NCBI RefSeq assembly: GCF_021568905.1 | Contig: NZ_JAKGSB010000001.1 | Span: forward strand, 682,001 to 746,000 | Direction of reading: 5' to 3' | DNA: 64,000 bases | Origin: Zavarzinia marina | Lineage (GTDB): Bacteria > Pseudomonadota > Alphaproteobacteria > Zavarziniales > Zavarziniaceae | In this document: positions 8,161 through 17,800 of the stretch, piece by piece | How positions within the stretch are numbered: position 1 is the stretch's first letter | Layout: every line of letters begins with the position of its first letter | Program-made: the position numbers and the translations under genes | Notes under the pieces: generated by a model | Told to the model about the DNA's origin: nothing | Databases searched by the model: none | The model's input: only the letters and a program-made list of their open reading frames with translations

Positions 8161-8637
8161 GTGGAGCTACAGGCGCCAGAGCTGCTGACGGACGCGCATA
8201 TCCTGACGGATTTCGATTCCGGGGTGGCGTCGCTGGACGACTGGCTGCGCCGGCGGGCCATGGGAAACCAGCTCTCCGGCGCATCGCGCATCTATGTCGT
8301 CGCACCGCCCGACAAGCGGGTTGCGGGATACTACGCGCTGGCCTCCGGGGCACTGGCTCATGTCGACGCCCCCGGCCGGATCAAACGGAACATGCCCGAT
8401 CCGGTTCCCATGGCCGTGCTCGGCCGCCTCGCTATCGACCGCTCGATGCAGGGGAGGGGGCTCGGCGTGGCTCTGTTGCAGGATGCGGTGCTGCGCGTGA
8501 AGCAGGCGGGCGCGATCATGGGGATTCGCGGCGTGCTCGTTCATGCGATTTCCGAAGAGGCGCGGGCCTTCTACGAGCACCACGGCTTCATTCCGTCCGT
8601 GACCAGCCCGCTGACGCTCCTTCTCTCCGTGGCGTGA
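8161..8637 (+). CDS. TacT-like GNAT acetyltransferase toxin
   Basis: The 158-aa GNAT protein resembles toxins that acetylate the amino group of aminoacyl-tRNA and so block translation. The acetyl-CoA loop is RSMQGRGLG and the likely catalytic tyrosine is Y138 in ARAFYEHHGF. Early residues FDSGVASLDDWLRRRA match TacT, AtaT and ItaT toxins. The start is GTG at 8161, 3 bp after the antitoxin stop, and no ATG gives the conserved N terminus. The toxin appears intact, so the module is probably functional and may stabilise the surrounding island. Confidence 0.9.
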   Translation: MELQAPELLTDAHILTDFDSGVASLDDWLRRRAMGNQLSGASRIYVVAPPDKRVAGYYALASGALAHVDAPGRIKRNMPDPVPMAVLGRLAIDRSMQGRGLGVALLQDAVLRVKQAGAIMGIRGVLVHAISEEARAFYEHHGFIPSVTSPLTLLLSVA

Positions 8638-8659
8638 GGGCCGGCGTCATGACCGACAG

Positions 8660-8875
8660 ACAAACACAAGAATGCCGCGTGTGGCGTAACTTTGAAGCCA
8701 TCGAGCTCGCCACGCTCGAGTGGGCCGACTGGTTCAACACAAGAGACTACTGGCACCGATCTGAAACATTCCGCCGGCCGAGGCCGAAGGGCGCTACTAT
8801 GCGCAAATCGAGGAGCCCGCCATGGCGGCGTGACTCAAATGAAATGGCCTCCGGCAAACCCGGGGCGGCTCAGGT
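8660..8875 (+). mobile_element. Decayed IS3-family transposase (OrfB) C-terminal fragment
   Basis: FEAIELATLEWADWFNTR in one frame continues in the next as RLLAPI, stop, NIPPAEAEGRYYAQIEEPAMAA, stop, LK. This is the familiar end of IS3-family OrfB (LEWVDWFN, then NIPPAEAE). One frameshift near 8742 and at least two in-frame stops show it is dead. The rest of the element is missing. The frame entering the following gene (ending GKQEGTGNA just before the next ATG) has no recognised relation to it. Confidence 0.75.
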
Positions 8876-8959
8876 CAAAGCCCTGATCAACCGTTTCCTC
8901 GATCAGCGCGACGCGCAGCAGGCGGAACCGGTAGGCAAGCAGGAAGGAACCGGGAACGC

Positions 8960-9460
8960 ATGAGCGAGGACAACGGGGAAGAACCCGCAAAGGTCATCGG
9001 CGAACTGATCGGCAAGAACAAGCACCTGCTGCTGTCCGCCGTGCCCTTCGCCATGGCAGTGGGCATGGAGGTGGTGGAGGTCGGCCCGGCCCGCGCTACC
9101 CTGTCCCTGCCCTGGCGCGAGGATCTGGTAGGCAATCCCGAGACCGGCGTCCTGCACGGCGGCATCGTCACCGCGCTGATCGACAATGCCTGCGGTACGG
9201 CGGTGATCTGTGCCCTGACGCGCATGACCAGCGTCGCCACCCTCGACCTCCGCATCGATTATCTGCGCCCGGCTACCCCGGGGCAGACCGTGTTCGTCGA
9301 TGCCGAATGCTATCACAAGACCCGCAGCATCGCCTTCATCCGAGCGCTGGCCCATCACGGCGACTGCGGCGATGCCATCGCCCATTCGGTCGCGACCTTC
9401 ATGCTGGGCGCCAACCAGACCGGGCCTTCGCGCCAGATCGCCGAAAAGGTGGGCCAATGA
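8960..9460 (+). CDS. PaaI-family hotdog thioesterase (first of pair)
   Basis: The 166-aa hotdog-fold acyl-CoA thioesterase has the PaaI/HGG motif GVLHGGIVTALIDNACGTAV followed by TLDLRIDYLRPA. Such enzymes hydrolyse aryl- or acyl-CoA intermediates in the cytoplasm. Its stop overlaps the start of a second PaaI-type gene (ATGA). Because the IS3 remnant ends just upstream, any original promoter or first genes of this operon may have been lost. The specific CoA ester cannot be assigned. Confidence 0.85.
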   Translation: MSEDNGEEPAKVIGELIGKNKHLLLSAVPFAMAVGMEVVEVGPARATLSLPWREDLVGNPETGVLHGGIVTALIDNACGTAVICALTRMTSVATLDLRIDYLRPATPGQTVFVDAECYHKTRSIAFIRALAHHGDCGDAIAHSVATFMLGANQTGPSRQIAEKVGQ

Positions 9461-9942
9461 CCGACCGCCAGCGCCTGCCCCGCCTCACCCACCCGGTAAG
9501 CAACGAGGACATCGGCCGCCTGATGCAGGCCATCCCCTTCGCCCGCCTGCTCGGCGTCACCGCGACGAACGACGAGTCGGGCAGGGTGATCGCCCATATG
9601 CCCTATGCCGATCACCTGATCGGCAATCCGCGCCTGCCGGCGCTGCACGGCGGCACCATCGGCGCCTTCCTCGAAATGACGGCGATCGCCCAACTCGTGG
9701 CCAACATGGCCGAGCCGGGGATCCCGAAGACGATCGACATCACCGTAGACTACCTACGCTCAGGCCGGCCGCGCGACACTTTCGCCAAGGCCATCGTCGC
9801 CAAGCATGGCCGGCGCATCGCCAATGTCAGGATCGAAGCCTGGCAGGACGATCCCACCCGGCCGATCGCCACCGCCCACGGCCATTTCATGCTGCCCGAA
9901 GGGGGCGAAGCCGCAGCGCCCCCCGGCAACGACGAAGGCTGA
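9457..9942 (+). CDS. PaaI-family hotdog thioesterase (second of pair)
   Basis: This is a 161-aa paralogue of the preceding gene. It has PALHGGTIGAFLEMTAIAQL as the active-site helix and TIDITVDYLRSG as the following strand. The start was set at 9457 because the longer frame would run through the conserved end of gene one. The two genes overlap by 4 bp and are probably translated together, possibly forming a mixed hotdog oligomer. The acidic-Gly tail after residue 145 is not conserved in type. Confidence 0.85.
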   Translation: MTDRQRLPRLTHPVSNEDIGRLMQAIPFARLLGVTATNDESGRVIAHMPYADHLIGNPRLPALHGGTIGAFLEMTAIAQLVANMAEPGIPKTIDITVDYLRSGRPRDTFAKAIVAKHGRRIANVRIEAWQDDPTRPIATAHGHFMLPEGGEAAAPPGNDEG

Positions 9943-10117
9943 GGCCCGACCTCAACGACCTCGTCAGCGGCGCCGGGCGGCCGGCCACGGCACCATCCAA
10001 GACCGGATCTGCTTGGGGCCTCGCGACCGAAGTAGGAAGGGAGCCGCCCGTCTCTTTTTTTGGTCCGCCAATGGACCGTTTGACGGCCAAACCTCAAACT
10101 GTCCGTAAACGGCATTG

Positions 10118-10178
10118 ACGATGGCTTTCCGGACAAATAGATTGTCGGACGGGTTTCCGGACAACGGGCAGTGTCGAC
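10118..10178. promoter_or_regulatory. Possible res/recombination site upstream of the recombinase
   Basis: The 236-bp gap before the recombinase carries repeated TTTCCGGACAA units (two copies on +, starting near 10126 and 10153) with an inverted-type TTGTCGGAC between them. Tn3-type resolvases bind clustered dyads directly upstream of their own gene, so this is a reasonable res candidate. Subsite architecture was not resolved. Confidence 0.35.
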
Positions 10179-10757
10179 ATGGCGGCGGTCGGTTATGCAA
10201 GGGTGTCGACGTCAGACCAGGATCTCGCGCTGCAGCTCGACGCTCTTGCCAAGGCCGGCTGTGCACGGGTATTCGAGGACAAGGCGTCCGGGGCCAAGAC
10301 CGACCGGCCCGGATTGACCGCTGCCTTGGCCTTTGTCCGGAAGAGCGATGTGCTGGTCGTGTGGAAGCTTGATCGCCTCGGTCGTTCACTGCCGCACCTG
10401 ATTGAAACCGTCACTGCCTTGGAAATCAGCGGCGTCGGTTTCCGCTCCCTCACTGAGGCGATCGACACGACGACACCCGGCGGGAAGCTCGTTTTCCACA
10501 TCTTCGGTGCTCTTGGGCAATTCGAGCGCGATCTCATCCGAGAGCGAACCCGCGCCGGTCTCGATGCTGCAGAAACCCGCGGTCGTCGAGGTGGCCGGCG
10601 GCCGGTGGTGACCGAAGACAAGCTTCGCCGCGCCAAGGCGTTCATTGCCCAAGGCCTGACAGTTCGCGAAGCTGCAGCGCGCGTAAAAGTGGGCAAAACC
10701 GCGCTCTATGCGGCACTTGGCGAAGAGACCTTGCCCGCGACTAGTCGGCCTGCGTGA
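10179..10757 (+). CDS. Tn3-type serine recombinase/resolvase
   Basis: The 192-aa small serine recombinase has its catalytic Ser in YARVSTSDQD (about residue 11), then KLDRLGRSL (the conserved Arg pair) and a long E helix (GALGQFERDLIRERTRAGL). A C-terminal helix-turn-helix follows (GLTVREAAARVKVGKTALY). The length is normal and all motifs are present, so it should be active. No Tn3 transposase is visible nearby. It lies between the thioesterase pair and the cut end of a sterol-desaturase gene, and is probably the last gene of the inserted element. Confidence 0.9.
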   Translation: MAAVGYARVSTSDQDLALQLDALAKAGCARVFEDKASGAKTDRPGLTAALAFVRKSDVLVVWKLDRLGRSLPHLIETVTALEISGVGFRSLTEAIDTTTPGGKLVFHIFGALGQFERDLIRERTRAGLDAAETRGRRGGRRPVVTEDKLRRAKAFIAQGLTVREAAARVKVGKTALYAALGEETLPATSRPA

Positions 10758-10809
10758 TCAGTTCCGCATACGTGCTCGCAAACCGGACAATATGATCACT
10801 TCCGTGTCC

Positions 10810-11418
10810 TCACCCCAAGATGTATTCGATCCAGGCCGGCAATCTGTCCACAGCCTCGGTGTGGACGAAATATTGATAAGCCAGATTGCCGGCATAGAGC
10901 GCCATGGTCACTTCCGGGCGGACGCCGATCAGCATCAGGGGTGCGAAGAACAGCCAGTAGCCGGTCAGGGAATAGAGCATGCTCTGACGCATCGCCGTGG
11001 TCAGATTCATGTGCTCGCCCGAGTGATGGACCACATGGGCGCACCAGAACCAGCGGATCCGGTGCGAGGCGCGGTGGAACCAGTAATAGCAGAATTCGAC
11101 CAGCAGGAAGAGCAAGGGCACGGTCCAGACCGTCAGCGGCACGTCCATCACCCGGTGGTCATGGATCCAATGCATCGCCGCCATGAAGATCAGCGCATGG
11201 CCCACCAGTTCGAAGAGCTGATAGCTGCCGCCCAGATTGAGATTGGTCATCACGTCGCGGAGCGCGAATTGCTGCCCGAGGCGCTTCTGGCGCCGCATCC
11301 ACCAGAATTCGACGGCGAAGGCGCCGAGGAACACGGGCGTCAGCCCGATCAGGATGATCTGCTTCCAGTCCACAGGGCCGCCGATCCAGGGTTCGATGAG
11401 GGCCGCGATCTCTTCCAT
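10810..11418 (-). pseudogene. Sterol desaturase/fatty acid hydroxylase, 3'-truncated
   Basis: This is a membrane-bound diiron hydroxylase with several hydrophobic segments. Two of the three His boxes are present, WFHRASH and HVVHH. The protein stops after WIEYILG, exactly where relatives continue into the third His box (N-T-P-S-H-H-R-V-H-H type). The last metal ligands are therefore missing and the 202-aa product should be inactive. The cut, at about 10,815, coincides with the end of the recombinase-bearing segment. The start at 11418 is supported by GGAGGAGAG upstream; a longer frame lacks one. An AraC gene is divergent from it and may have been its regulator. Confidence 0.8.
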
Positions 11419-11504
11419 GGTCTCTCCTCCACTCAGGGGGAAGACTAGCCCGTCCCGTCCAGCGCATCTTGACGGGCCCGGCCATTTTTTTGACATTTCT
11501 CGCC

Positions 11505-12515
11505 ATGACGGGGGAGATGCTCGAAGGCCATGTCGGCAGCGCCTATGTCCAGGTCCTGGCGGACTGGCTGGCGGCGCGGGGCCATGGGCTCGACGATTTT
11601 CCGGGCGGGGCGGCGCTCAGGGCGGCGGCGGGGGCTTCCCATGTCGTATCCGTCACGGCCTGGCGCGATCTCCTGACCGCCGTCGCCGCCGCGCTGTCCC
11701 TGCCGACGCTCGGGCTGGCGGTCGGGGGCGCCTTCACCATCGCCCATCTGGGGCTTCTCGGTTATGCGCTGCAATCCTGTCCGACGCTCGGCGCCGCGCT
11801 CGCCCGGCTGGCCCGTTACGAACGCCTGATCAACGACGTCAATCCCCTGCACTGGCGGATCGCGGGCGATGTCGTCGAGCTCGAATGGGGCTGGGAACGG
11901 GGCCGGCCCGGGCCCCTGGTGGACGAAGGCGCCATCGCCACCTTCACGCAGATGACGCGCCGGATGCTGGGGCGGGACGATCTCGGCCTTCGGGCCGTCG
12001 ACTTCATCAATCCGCCGCCGCCCGACGTCGCGCCCTATGACGCCTTCTTCGGCTGTGCCGTGCGTTTCGGGCGGGACAGGACCCGCCTCTCCTTCCCCGT
12101 GGCCCTGCTGGCCGAACCGCTGGAACGCCATGATCCGGTGCTGGCCGACCTGCTCGCGGCCCAGGTCGATGCCCAGCTCGCCGCCCTGCCGGCCGAGGCG
12201 GACATCGTGCAGCGGGTGCGCCGCGCCCTGGCGCATCGCCTCTCGGAAAGCGTCCCCAGCCTGGAGACGGTCGCCGCCGACCTCGGCCTCTCGCCGCGCA
12301 GCCTGCACCGGCGACTGGAGGCGGCCGGTCACGGCTTCCGTGCGCTTTGGGAAGACACGCGCCTGCATCTGGCCCGCACCTATCTGGGCGATCCCCGCCT
12401 GACCCTGACGGAGATCGCCCATCTCCTCGGCTATTCGGACCAGAGCGCCTTCACCCGCGCCTTCCGCCGCTGGACCGGCGAGGCGCCGGGCACCTGGCGG
12501 CGGCGCCAGGCGTGA
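11505..12515 (+). CDS. AraC-family transcriptional regulator
   Basis: The 336-aa protein has an N-terminal arabinose-binding-like (OruR-type) sensor domain and a C-terminal AraC DNA-binding domain. The latter's two helix-turn-helix units are SLETVAADLGLSPRSLHRRL and LTEIAHLLGYSDQSAFTRAF, ending RWTGEAPGTWRR. ATG 11505 was preferred over a TTG 36 bp earlier. The gene is divergent from the truncated sterol desaturase with 86 bp between starts, so the lipid-hydroxylase gene was probably its original target. If so, it is now an orphan regulator. Confidence 0.85.
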   Translation: MTGEMLEGHVGSAYVQVLADWLAARGHGLDDFPGGAALRAAAGASHVVSVTAWRDLLTAVAAALSLPTLGLAVGGAFTIAHLGLLGYALQSCPTLGAALARLARYERLINDVNPLHWRIAGDVVELEWGWERGRPGPLVDEGAIATFTQMTRRMLGRDDLGLRAVDFINPPPPDVAPYDAFFGCAVRFGRDRTRLSFPVALLAEPLERHDPVLADLLAAQVDAQLAALPAEADIVQRVRRALAHRLSESVPSLETVAADLGLSPRSLHRRLEAAGHGFRALWEDTRLHLARTYLGDPRLTLTEIAHLLGYSDQSAFTRAFRRWTGEAPGTWRRRQA

Positions 12516-12563
12516 CGGGGGCACGGGGGCGGCTTGACTCCCGACACGGGTGGAGGGATAAAG

Positions 12564-12578
12564 GAACAAATAGAGAAC
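12564..12578 (+). promoter_or_regulatory. LexA (SOS) box of the imuAB-dnaE2 operon
   Basis: GAAC-AAATAGA-GAAC fits the alphaproteobacterial LexA consensus (direct repeat with a 7-bp spacer) exactly and lies 9 bp before the imuA ATG. Its closeness to the start implies that LexA blocks the promoter or early elongation until DNA damage. Confidence 0.85.
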
Positions 12579-12587
12579 ATTTTGGCC

Positions 12588-13352
12588 ATGACCCTGCAAA
12601 CCCTCCTCCGCCGGCGGATCGCCCGGATCGAAAGAGGCGACGATATCCGTTCCTCTTGCCGCGCGCCGGACGATGCCGCCTTCGGCCTTCCGGCACTGGA
12701 CGGCGTGCTGGGCGGCGGGCTGGCGGCCGGGGCGCTGCATGAATTCGCGGGCGCGGCCGGTGCCGGTATCGGCCTGGGGCTGGCGGCGGGGCGGTCCGGC
12801 GCCCTGCTCTGGATCGCGGCGGGCGACGTGTTCCGCCGGGGTGGCTGGCCCTATGGCCCGGGGCTTGCCGGCCTCGGCCTCGACGTCGGGCGCCTGCTGC
12901 TGGTCGTGGCGCGGGACGCGGTCGAAAGCCTCTGGGCGGCGGAGGAAGCGATGCGCTGCAAGGCGGTTGCCGCCACCATCATCGAACTGGCGGGCGACGG
13001 CCGCACGGCCGACCTGACCGCCACCCGCCGCCTGTCGCTGGCCGCGCGGGAGGGCGGCGGCCTCGGCTTTCTCATGCGGGAACGACCGTTCCTCGGCACG
13101 TCTGCGGCCGTGACGCGCTGGACCGTGGCGCCGGTGCCGGGCCCGGCGGACGGCTGGGGCGGGCTCGGCGATCCGGCCTTCGACATGAGGCTGACCCGCA
13201 ATCGGCGCGGCCCCGCCGGCCGCTGGACCATCCTGTGGAGGTGCGATGAGCGGCGATTTGCGCTTGCGGCGCCATCTCTCGATCTGGCTGCCCCGCCTGC
13301 CGAGCGACCGCATCCGCCTGCGGCGGCTCTCGGCTGGCGCCGCGCCGGCTGA
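12588..13352 (+). CDS. imuA: ImuA, SOS mutagenesis RecA-like protein
   Basis: The 254-aa protein is RecA-like but has a degenerate core (LPALDGVLGGGLAAGALHEFAG is the usual ImuA opening, followed by GALLWIA). It is the first gene of the damage-inducible translesion cassette and is thought to help assemble the ImuB/DnaE2 mutasome. ATG 12588 directly follows the LexA box; an upstream in-frame start would include the operator. Its 3' end overlaps imuB by 107 bp in another frame, so both frames are coding there. Confidence 0.85.
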   Translation: MTLQTLLRRRIARIERGDDIRSSCRAPDDAAFGLPALDGVLGGGLAAGALHEFAGAAGAGIGLGLAAGRSGALLWIAAGDVFRRGGWPYGPGLAGLGLDVGRLLLVVARDAVESLWAAEEAMRCKAVAATIIELAGDGRTADLTATRRLSLAAREGGGLGFLMRERPFLGTSAAVTRWTVAPVPGPADGWGGLGDPAFDMRLTRNRRGPAGRWTILWRCDERRFALAAPSLDLAAPPAERPHPPAAALGWRRAG

Positions 13353-14814
13353 GGCCGCCGCCCCCCTGGTGACGGTGGCGCGCGTCGGCAATGCCACGCG
13401 CCTGATCGCGGTCGATCAGGCGGCGGCGGCCCTCGGCCTCGCCCCCGGGCTCGCCCTTGCCGATGCCGAGGCGATGTATCCCGGCCTCGACGCCGTGCCG
13501 GCCGATCCTGGCGCCGACCGCGCCCTGCTCGAGGATCTTGCCGACGCCATGGAACTATGGACGCCCCTCGTCGCCCCCGATCCGCCGGACGGGCTCCTGC
13601 TGGATATCACCGGCTGCGCCCATCTCTTCGGCGGCGAGGCGGCGATGGCGGGGGCGATCCGCCGGCGCCTGATGGAACGGGGCTTCGCCGTCCGTCTCGC
13701 CAGCGCGGCGACGGTCGGCTGCGCCGCCGCGCTCGCCCGTCATGGCGCGGAGATCGTGGCCGCCGCCGGGCGGGAGGCCGCCCTCCTCGCCCCCCTGCCG
13801 GTCGCGGCGCTGCGCATCGGAGCGGAGATCGTCGCGGGTCTGCGCGATGCCGGGCTGGAGACCGTGGGCGACCTGATGACCAGGCCGCGCGCGCCCCTGG
13901 CCGCCCGTTTCGGCGCCGGCCTCATGCGCCGCCTGGATCAGGCCCTGGGCACGGTGGACGAGCCGATCTCGCCCCGCCGGCCGGTCCCCGACCATATGGT
14001 CGAACGCCGCCTGATGGAGCCGATCCAGCGCGAGGATCATGTGCTCGACGCCCTGACCCTGCTCGGCGACGGGCTGGGGGCGCGGCTGACCCTGGAGGGG
14101 CTGGGGGCCACCCGGCTGGAAGCGGTCCTGTTCCGGGTCGACGGCGCGGTGCGCCGGCTCGCGATCGGGGCCGGCCGGCCGCTGCGCCGGGGCGACGAGA
14201 TGCGCCGCCTGTTCGCCGATCGCCTGGCCGGTCTGGCGGAACCGGTCGAGGCCGGCTTCGGCTTCGAGGCGATCCGCCTTTCGGCGCCGGAGACGCGGCG
14301 GGTCGAACCACGCCAGCCCGGCTTCGACGGCGGCACCGCGATCGAGGCGGAAACCGCCCTCGCCGCCCTGACCGATCACCTGGCGGCCCGCCTCGGCCCC
14401 GGCCGCCTGCGCCGTCTCGCCCCGCGCGACAGCCATGTGCCCGAACGGGCCATGCAGCTTGCCGAGGCCGCCGCCGCGCCGCCCCCTTTCGCGCCTCCTG
14501 ATCAGGACAGTCTGGGGCCGGCGCGCCCGCTCCGCCTGCTCGAACGCGCGGTGCCGGTGGAAGCCCTGGCGGAAGTGCCGGACGGCCCGCCCCGCCGCCT
14601 TCGCTGGCAAGGAGAATGGCACGACGTCCGCCGCGCCGAGGGGCCGGAACGGATCGCCCCCGAATGGTGGCGCGCCGACACGGAGGAAGCCGCGACGCGC
14701 GATTATTTCCGCATCGAGACGGCGGCGGGGCTGCGCCTCTGGCTCTATCGCGACGGGCTCTATGGCCGGGAGACGGACCGGCCGCGCTGGTATCTCCATG
14801 GTTTCCTGCCGTGA
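13246..14814 (+). CDS. imuB: ImuB, Y-family polymerase-like mutasome hub
   Basis: The 522-aa protein is a DinB-like Y-family polymerase relative. It opens LSIWLPRLPSDRIRLRR and retains the palm, fingers and little-finger layout (LLLDITGCAHLFGGE; GLETVGDLMTRPRAPLAARFG). In known ImuB proteins the polymerase active site is inactive and the protein bridges the beta clamp, ImuA and DnaE2. The conserved N terminus supports the start inside imuA. Its stop overlaps the dnaE2 GTG start (GTGA), so the three genes are tightly coupled. Confidence 0.9.
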   Translation: MSGDLRLRRHLSIWLPRLPSDRIRLRRLSAGAAPAEAAAPLVTVARVGNATRLIAVDQAAAALGLAPGLALADAEAMYPGLDAVPADPGADRALLEDLADAMELWTPLVAPDPPDGLLLDITGCAHLFGGEAAMAGAIRRRLMERGFAVRLASAATVGCAAALARHGAEIVAAAGREAALLAPLPVAALRIGAEIVAGLRDAGLETVGDLMTRPRAPLAARFGAGLMRRLDQALGTVDEPISPRRPVPDHMVERRLMEPIQREDHVLDALTLLGDGLGARLTLEGLGATRLEAVLFRVDGAVRRLAIGAGRPLRRGDEMRRLFADRLAGLAEPVEAGFGFEAIRLSAPETRRVEPRQPGFDGGTAIEAETALAALTDHLAARLGPGRLRRLAPRDSHVPERAMQLAEAAAAPPPFAPPDQDSLGPARPLRLLERAVPVEALAEVPDGPPRRLRWQGEWHDVRRAEGPERIAPEWWRADTEEAATRDYFRIETAAGLRLWLYRDGLYGRETDRPRWYLHGFLP

Positions 14815-17800
14815 GTGACGCTTATGCCGAAATGGCGACCGCCACCTGTTTCTCCTTCCTGCGCGGGGCGTCCCAGGCGGACGAACTGGTGCTGACGGCG
14901 AAGACACTGGGCATGGCCGGCATCGGCATCGCCGACCGCAACTCGGTCGCGGGCGTGGTGCGCGCCCATGTCGCCGCCAAGGAGATCGGGCTTCGCCTCG
15001 CCGTCGGCGCCCGCCTCGTCTTTCGCGACGGCACGCCCGACATTCTCGCCTATCCGGCCGACCGGGCGGGCTGGGGCCGTTTGTGCCGCCTGCTGACGGC
15101 GGGCAATCTGCGGGCCCCCAAGGGCGAATGCCATCTCGATCGGGCCGATCTCGAACAATGGCGCGCGGGACTGAACCTCGTGCTCTGCCCGCCGGATAGG
15201 CTCGACGCACGCCTGCTGGAAGACGTGCTGGCGCGTTTCCGGGGCCAGATCCGGCTCGGCGCCACCATGCTCTATCGCGGCGACGATCATCGCCGCCTCG
15301 CCCGCCTGAAGGCCCTGGCGGCGCGTTGCCGCGTGCCCCTGACCGCCCTCAACGACGTGCTCTATCACGGGCCGGAGCGCCGCCGGCTCGCCGACGTCGT
15401 GACCTGCATCCGCGAGCATGCGACCCTGGAGGATGCGGGCCATCGCCTGGCCGCCCATGCCGAACGCCACCTGAAGCCGCCCGGCGAAATGGCCCGCCTG
15501 TTCCGCGACGCGCCCGGGGCGGTGACGGAAAGCCTGGCCCTGCTCGAAGCCTGCGCCTTTTCCCTCGACGAATTGTCCTACGACTATCCGGACGAGGTCC
15601 TGGAAGGTTACCCGGATGCCCAGACCGCCCTGGCGGCCCTGGCCCGGCAAGGTGCCGCGACACGTTACCCCCGGGGCGTGCCCGCCCGGGTCACCAAGGC
15701 GCTCGAAGCCGAACTGGCGCTGATCGGGCGGCTCGGCTATGCGCCCTATTTCCTCACGGTGCACGACATCGTGCGCTACGCCCGTTCCAGGGACATTCTG
15801 TGCCAGGGGCGGGGTTCGGCCGCCAATTCGGTGGTCTGCTACCTGCTCGGCGTGACCGAGGTGAATCCCCAGGAAGTCGATCTCCTGTTCGAGCGTTTCG
15901 TGAGCGAGGAGCGGCGCGAACCGCCCGACATCGACGTCGATTTCGAGCACGAGCGCCGGGAAGAGGTGATCCAATATATCTACGACCGTTACGGCCGCGA
16001 GCGCGCGGGCCTGACCGCCACCGTGATCCGCTATCGCGGGCGGAGCGCGGTGCGCGAGGTCGGCAAGGTCTTCGGCCTGTCGGCGGATGTCGCGGCCCGG
16101 CTCTCCGGCATGCTCTGGGGCTGGAGCCGCAAGGGGGTTTCCGACGAGGACGCGGTCACGGCCGGGCTCGACCCCGGCGAGAGGCGCCTCGGCCAGACCC
16201 TCGACCTCGCCCGCGAACTGGCCGGCATGCCCCGCCATCTGTCTCAGCATGTCGGCGGTTTCGTGATCACCAGGGGGCGGCTCGACGAATTGGTGCCGAT
16301 CGAGAATGCGACCATGAAGGACCGCACCGTGATCGCCTGGGACAAGGACGACATCGATGCGCTGCGCATCCTGAAGGTCGACGTGCTCGCCCTCGGCATG
16401 CTGTCGTGCCTGCGCCGCTGCCTGCATCTGATGCGCGACCATTACGGCCTGCCCGCCGACATGGCGGCGATCCCGCGCGACGATCCGTCGGTCTACGACA
16501 TGCTGTGCCGGGCGGATTCGACCGGCGTCTTCCAGGTGGAGAGCCGGGCCCAGATGACCATGCTGCCGCGCCTGAAACCGCGCACCTATTACGACCTGGT
16601 GATCGAGGTCGCGATCGTCCGCCCCGGCCCGATCCAGGGCAATATGGTGCATCCCTATCTGCGGCGGCGAAACGGCGAGGAAGATGTGCATTACCCGGGC
16701 CCGACCGATGGCGGCGACCCGGACGAATTGCGCCATGTGCTGTCGAAGACCTGCGGCGTGCCCCTGTTTCAGGAACAGGCGATGAAGATCGCCATCGTCG
16801 CCGCCCATTTCACCCCGAGCGAGGCGGACCAGCTGCGCCGCGCCATGGCCACCTTCCGCCGCATGGGCACGATCCAGCATTACCGCGACAAGCTGGTGGG
16901 CGGCATGGTCGCGCGCGGCTATCCCCCGGATTTCGCCAGGGATTGCTTCTCGCAGATCGAAGGCTTCGGCGAATACGGCTTCCCGGAAAGCCATGCCGCC
17001 AGCTTCGCCCTTCTCGTCTATCTCTCGGCCTATGTGAAATGCCGCTATCCGGACGTCTTCGCCGCCGCCATCCTGAACAGCCAGCCCATGGGCTTCTATG
17101 CGCCCGCCCAATTGGTGCGCGACGCGGCCGAACACGGCGTCGAGATCCGCCCCGTCGACATCAATGCGTCGGCCTGGGACAACACCCTGGAACCAGGCGG
17201 TCAGGGCAGCCCCCATCCCCGCTTTGCCGAAGGCGCGCGGGACAGCAAGGCCAGCCATGCCCTCCGCCTCGGCTTTCGCCAGATCGATGGGTTCCGCGAG
17301 GATGATGCCCGCCGGATCGAGGCAACGCGGGGCACGGGCTTCGACTCGATCCGCGATCTCTGGCTGCGCAGCGGCCTTGCCCCCGCCGCCCTCGAACGCT
17401 TGGCGCTTGCCGATGTCTTCCGCTCCCTCGGCCTCGACCGGCGCGACGCGCTCTGGGCGGTGAAGGGGTTGCGCCGGGCCGGCGACAAGGACGACCTGCC
17501 CCTCTTCGCCGCCGCCACGACGGCGGTGGAGCCGGATGCCGACCTGCCCCCCCTCACCCCGGGCCAGCAGGTGATCGAGGATTACCGCCGCCTGCATCTC
17601 TCCCTGAAGGGTCATCCGGTGGCGTTCCTGCGCCCCCGCCTCGATGCCGCCGGCGTCACCCCGAACGGCCGCCTGCCCACCCTGAAACCGGACCGGCGCC
17701 TGACCGTCTCCGGCCTCGTCCTGGTCCGCCAGCGCCCCGGCACCGCCAGCGGCGTGATCTTCATGACGCTGGAGGACGAGACCGGCATCGCCAACATCGT

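Noticed and set aside
12534-12587. Upstream in-frame start for imuA
   Set aside because: It would place the LexA box inside the coding region and adds residues not conserved in type; ATG 12588 fits better.
11445-13397. 650-codon minus-strand frame across the AraC and imuA genes
   Set aside because: It runs antisense to two recognisable genes, includes the LexA box, and shows low-complexity Arg/Ala/Gly/Pro sequence.
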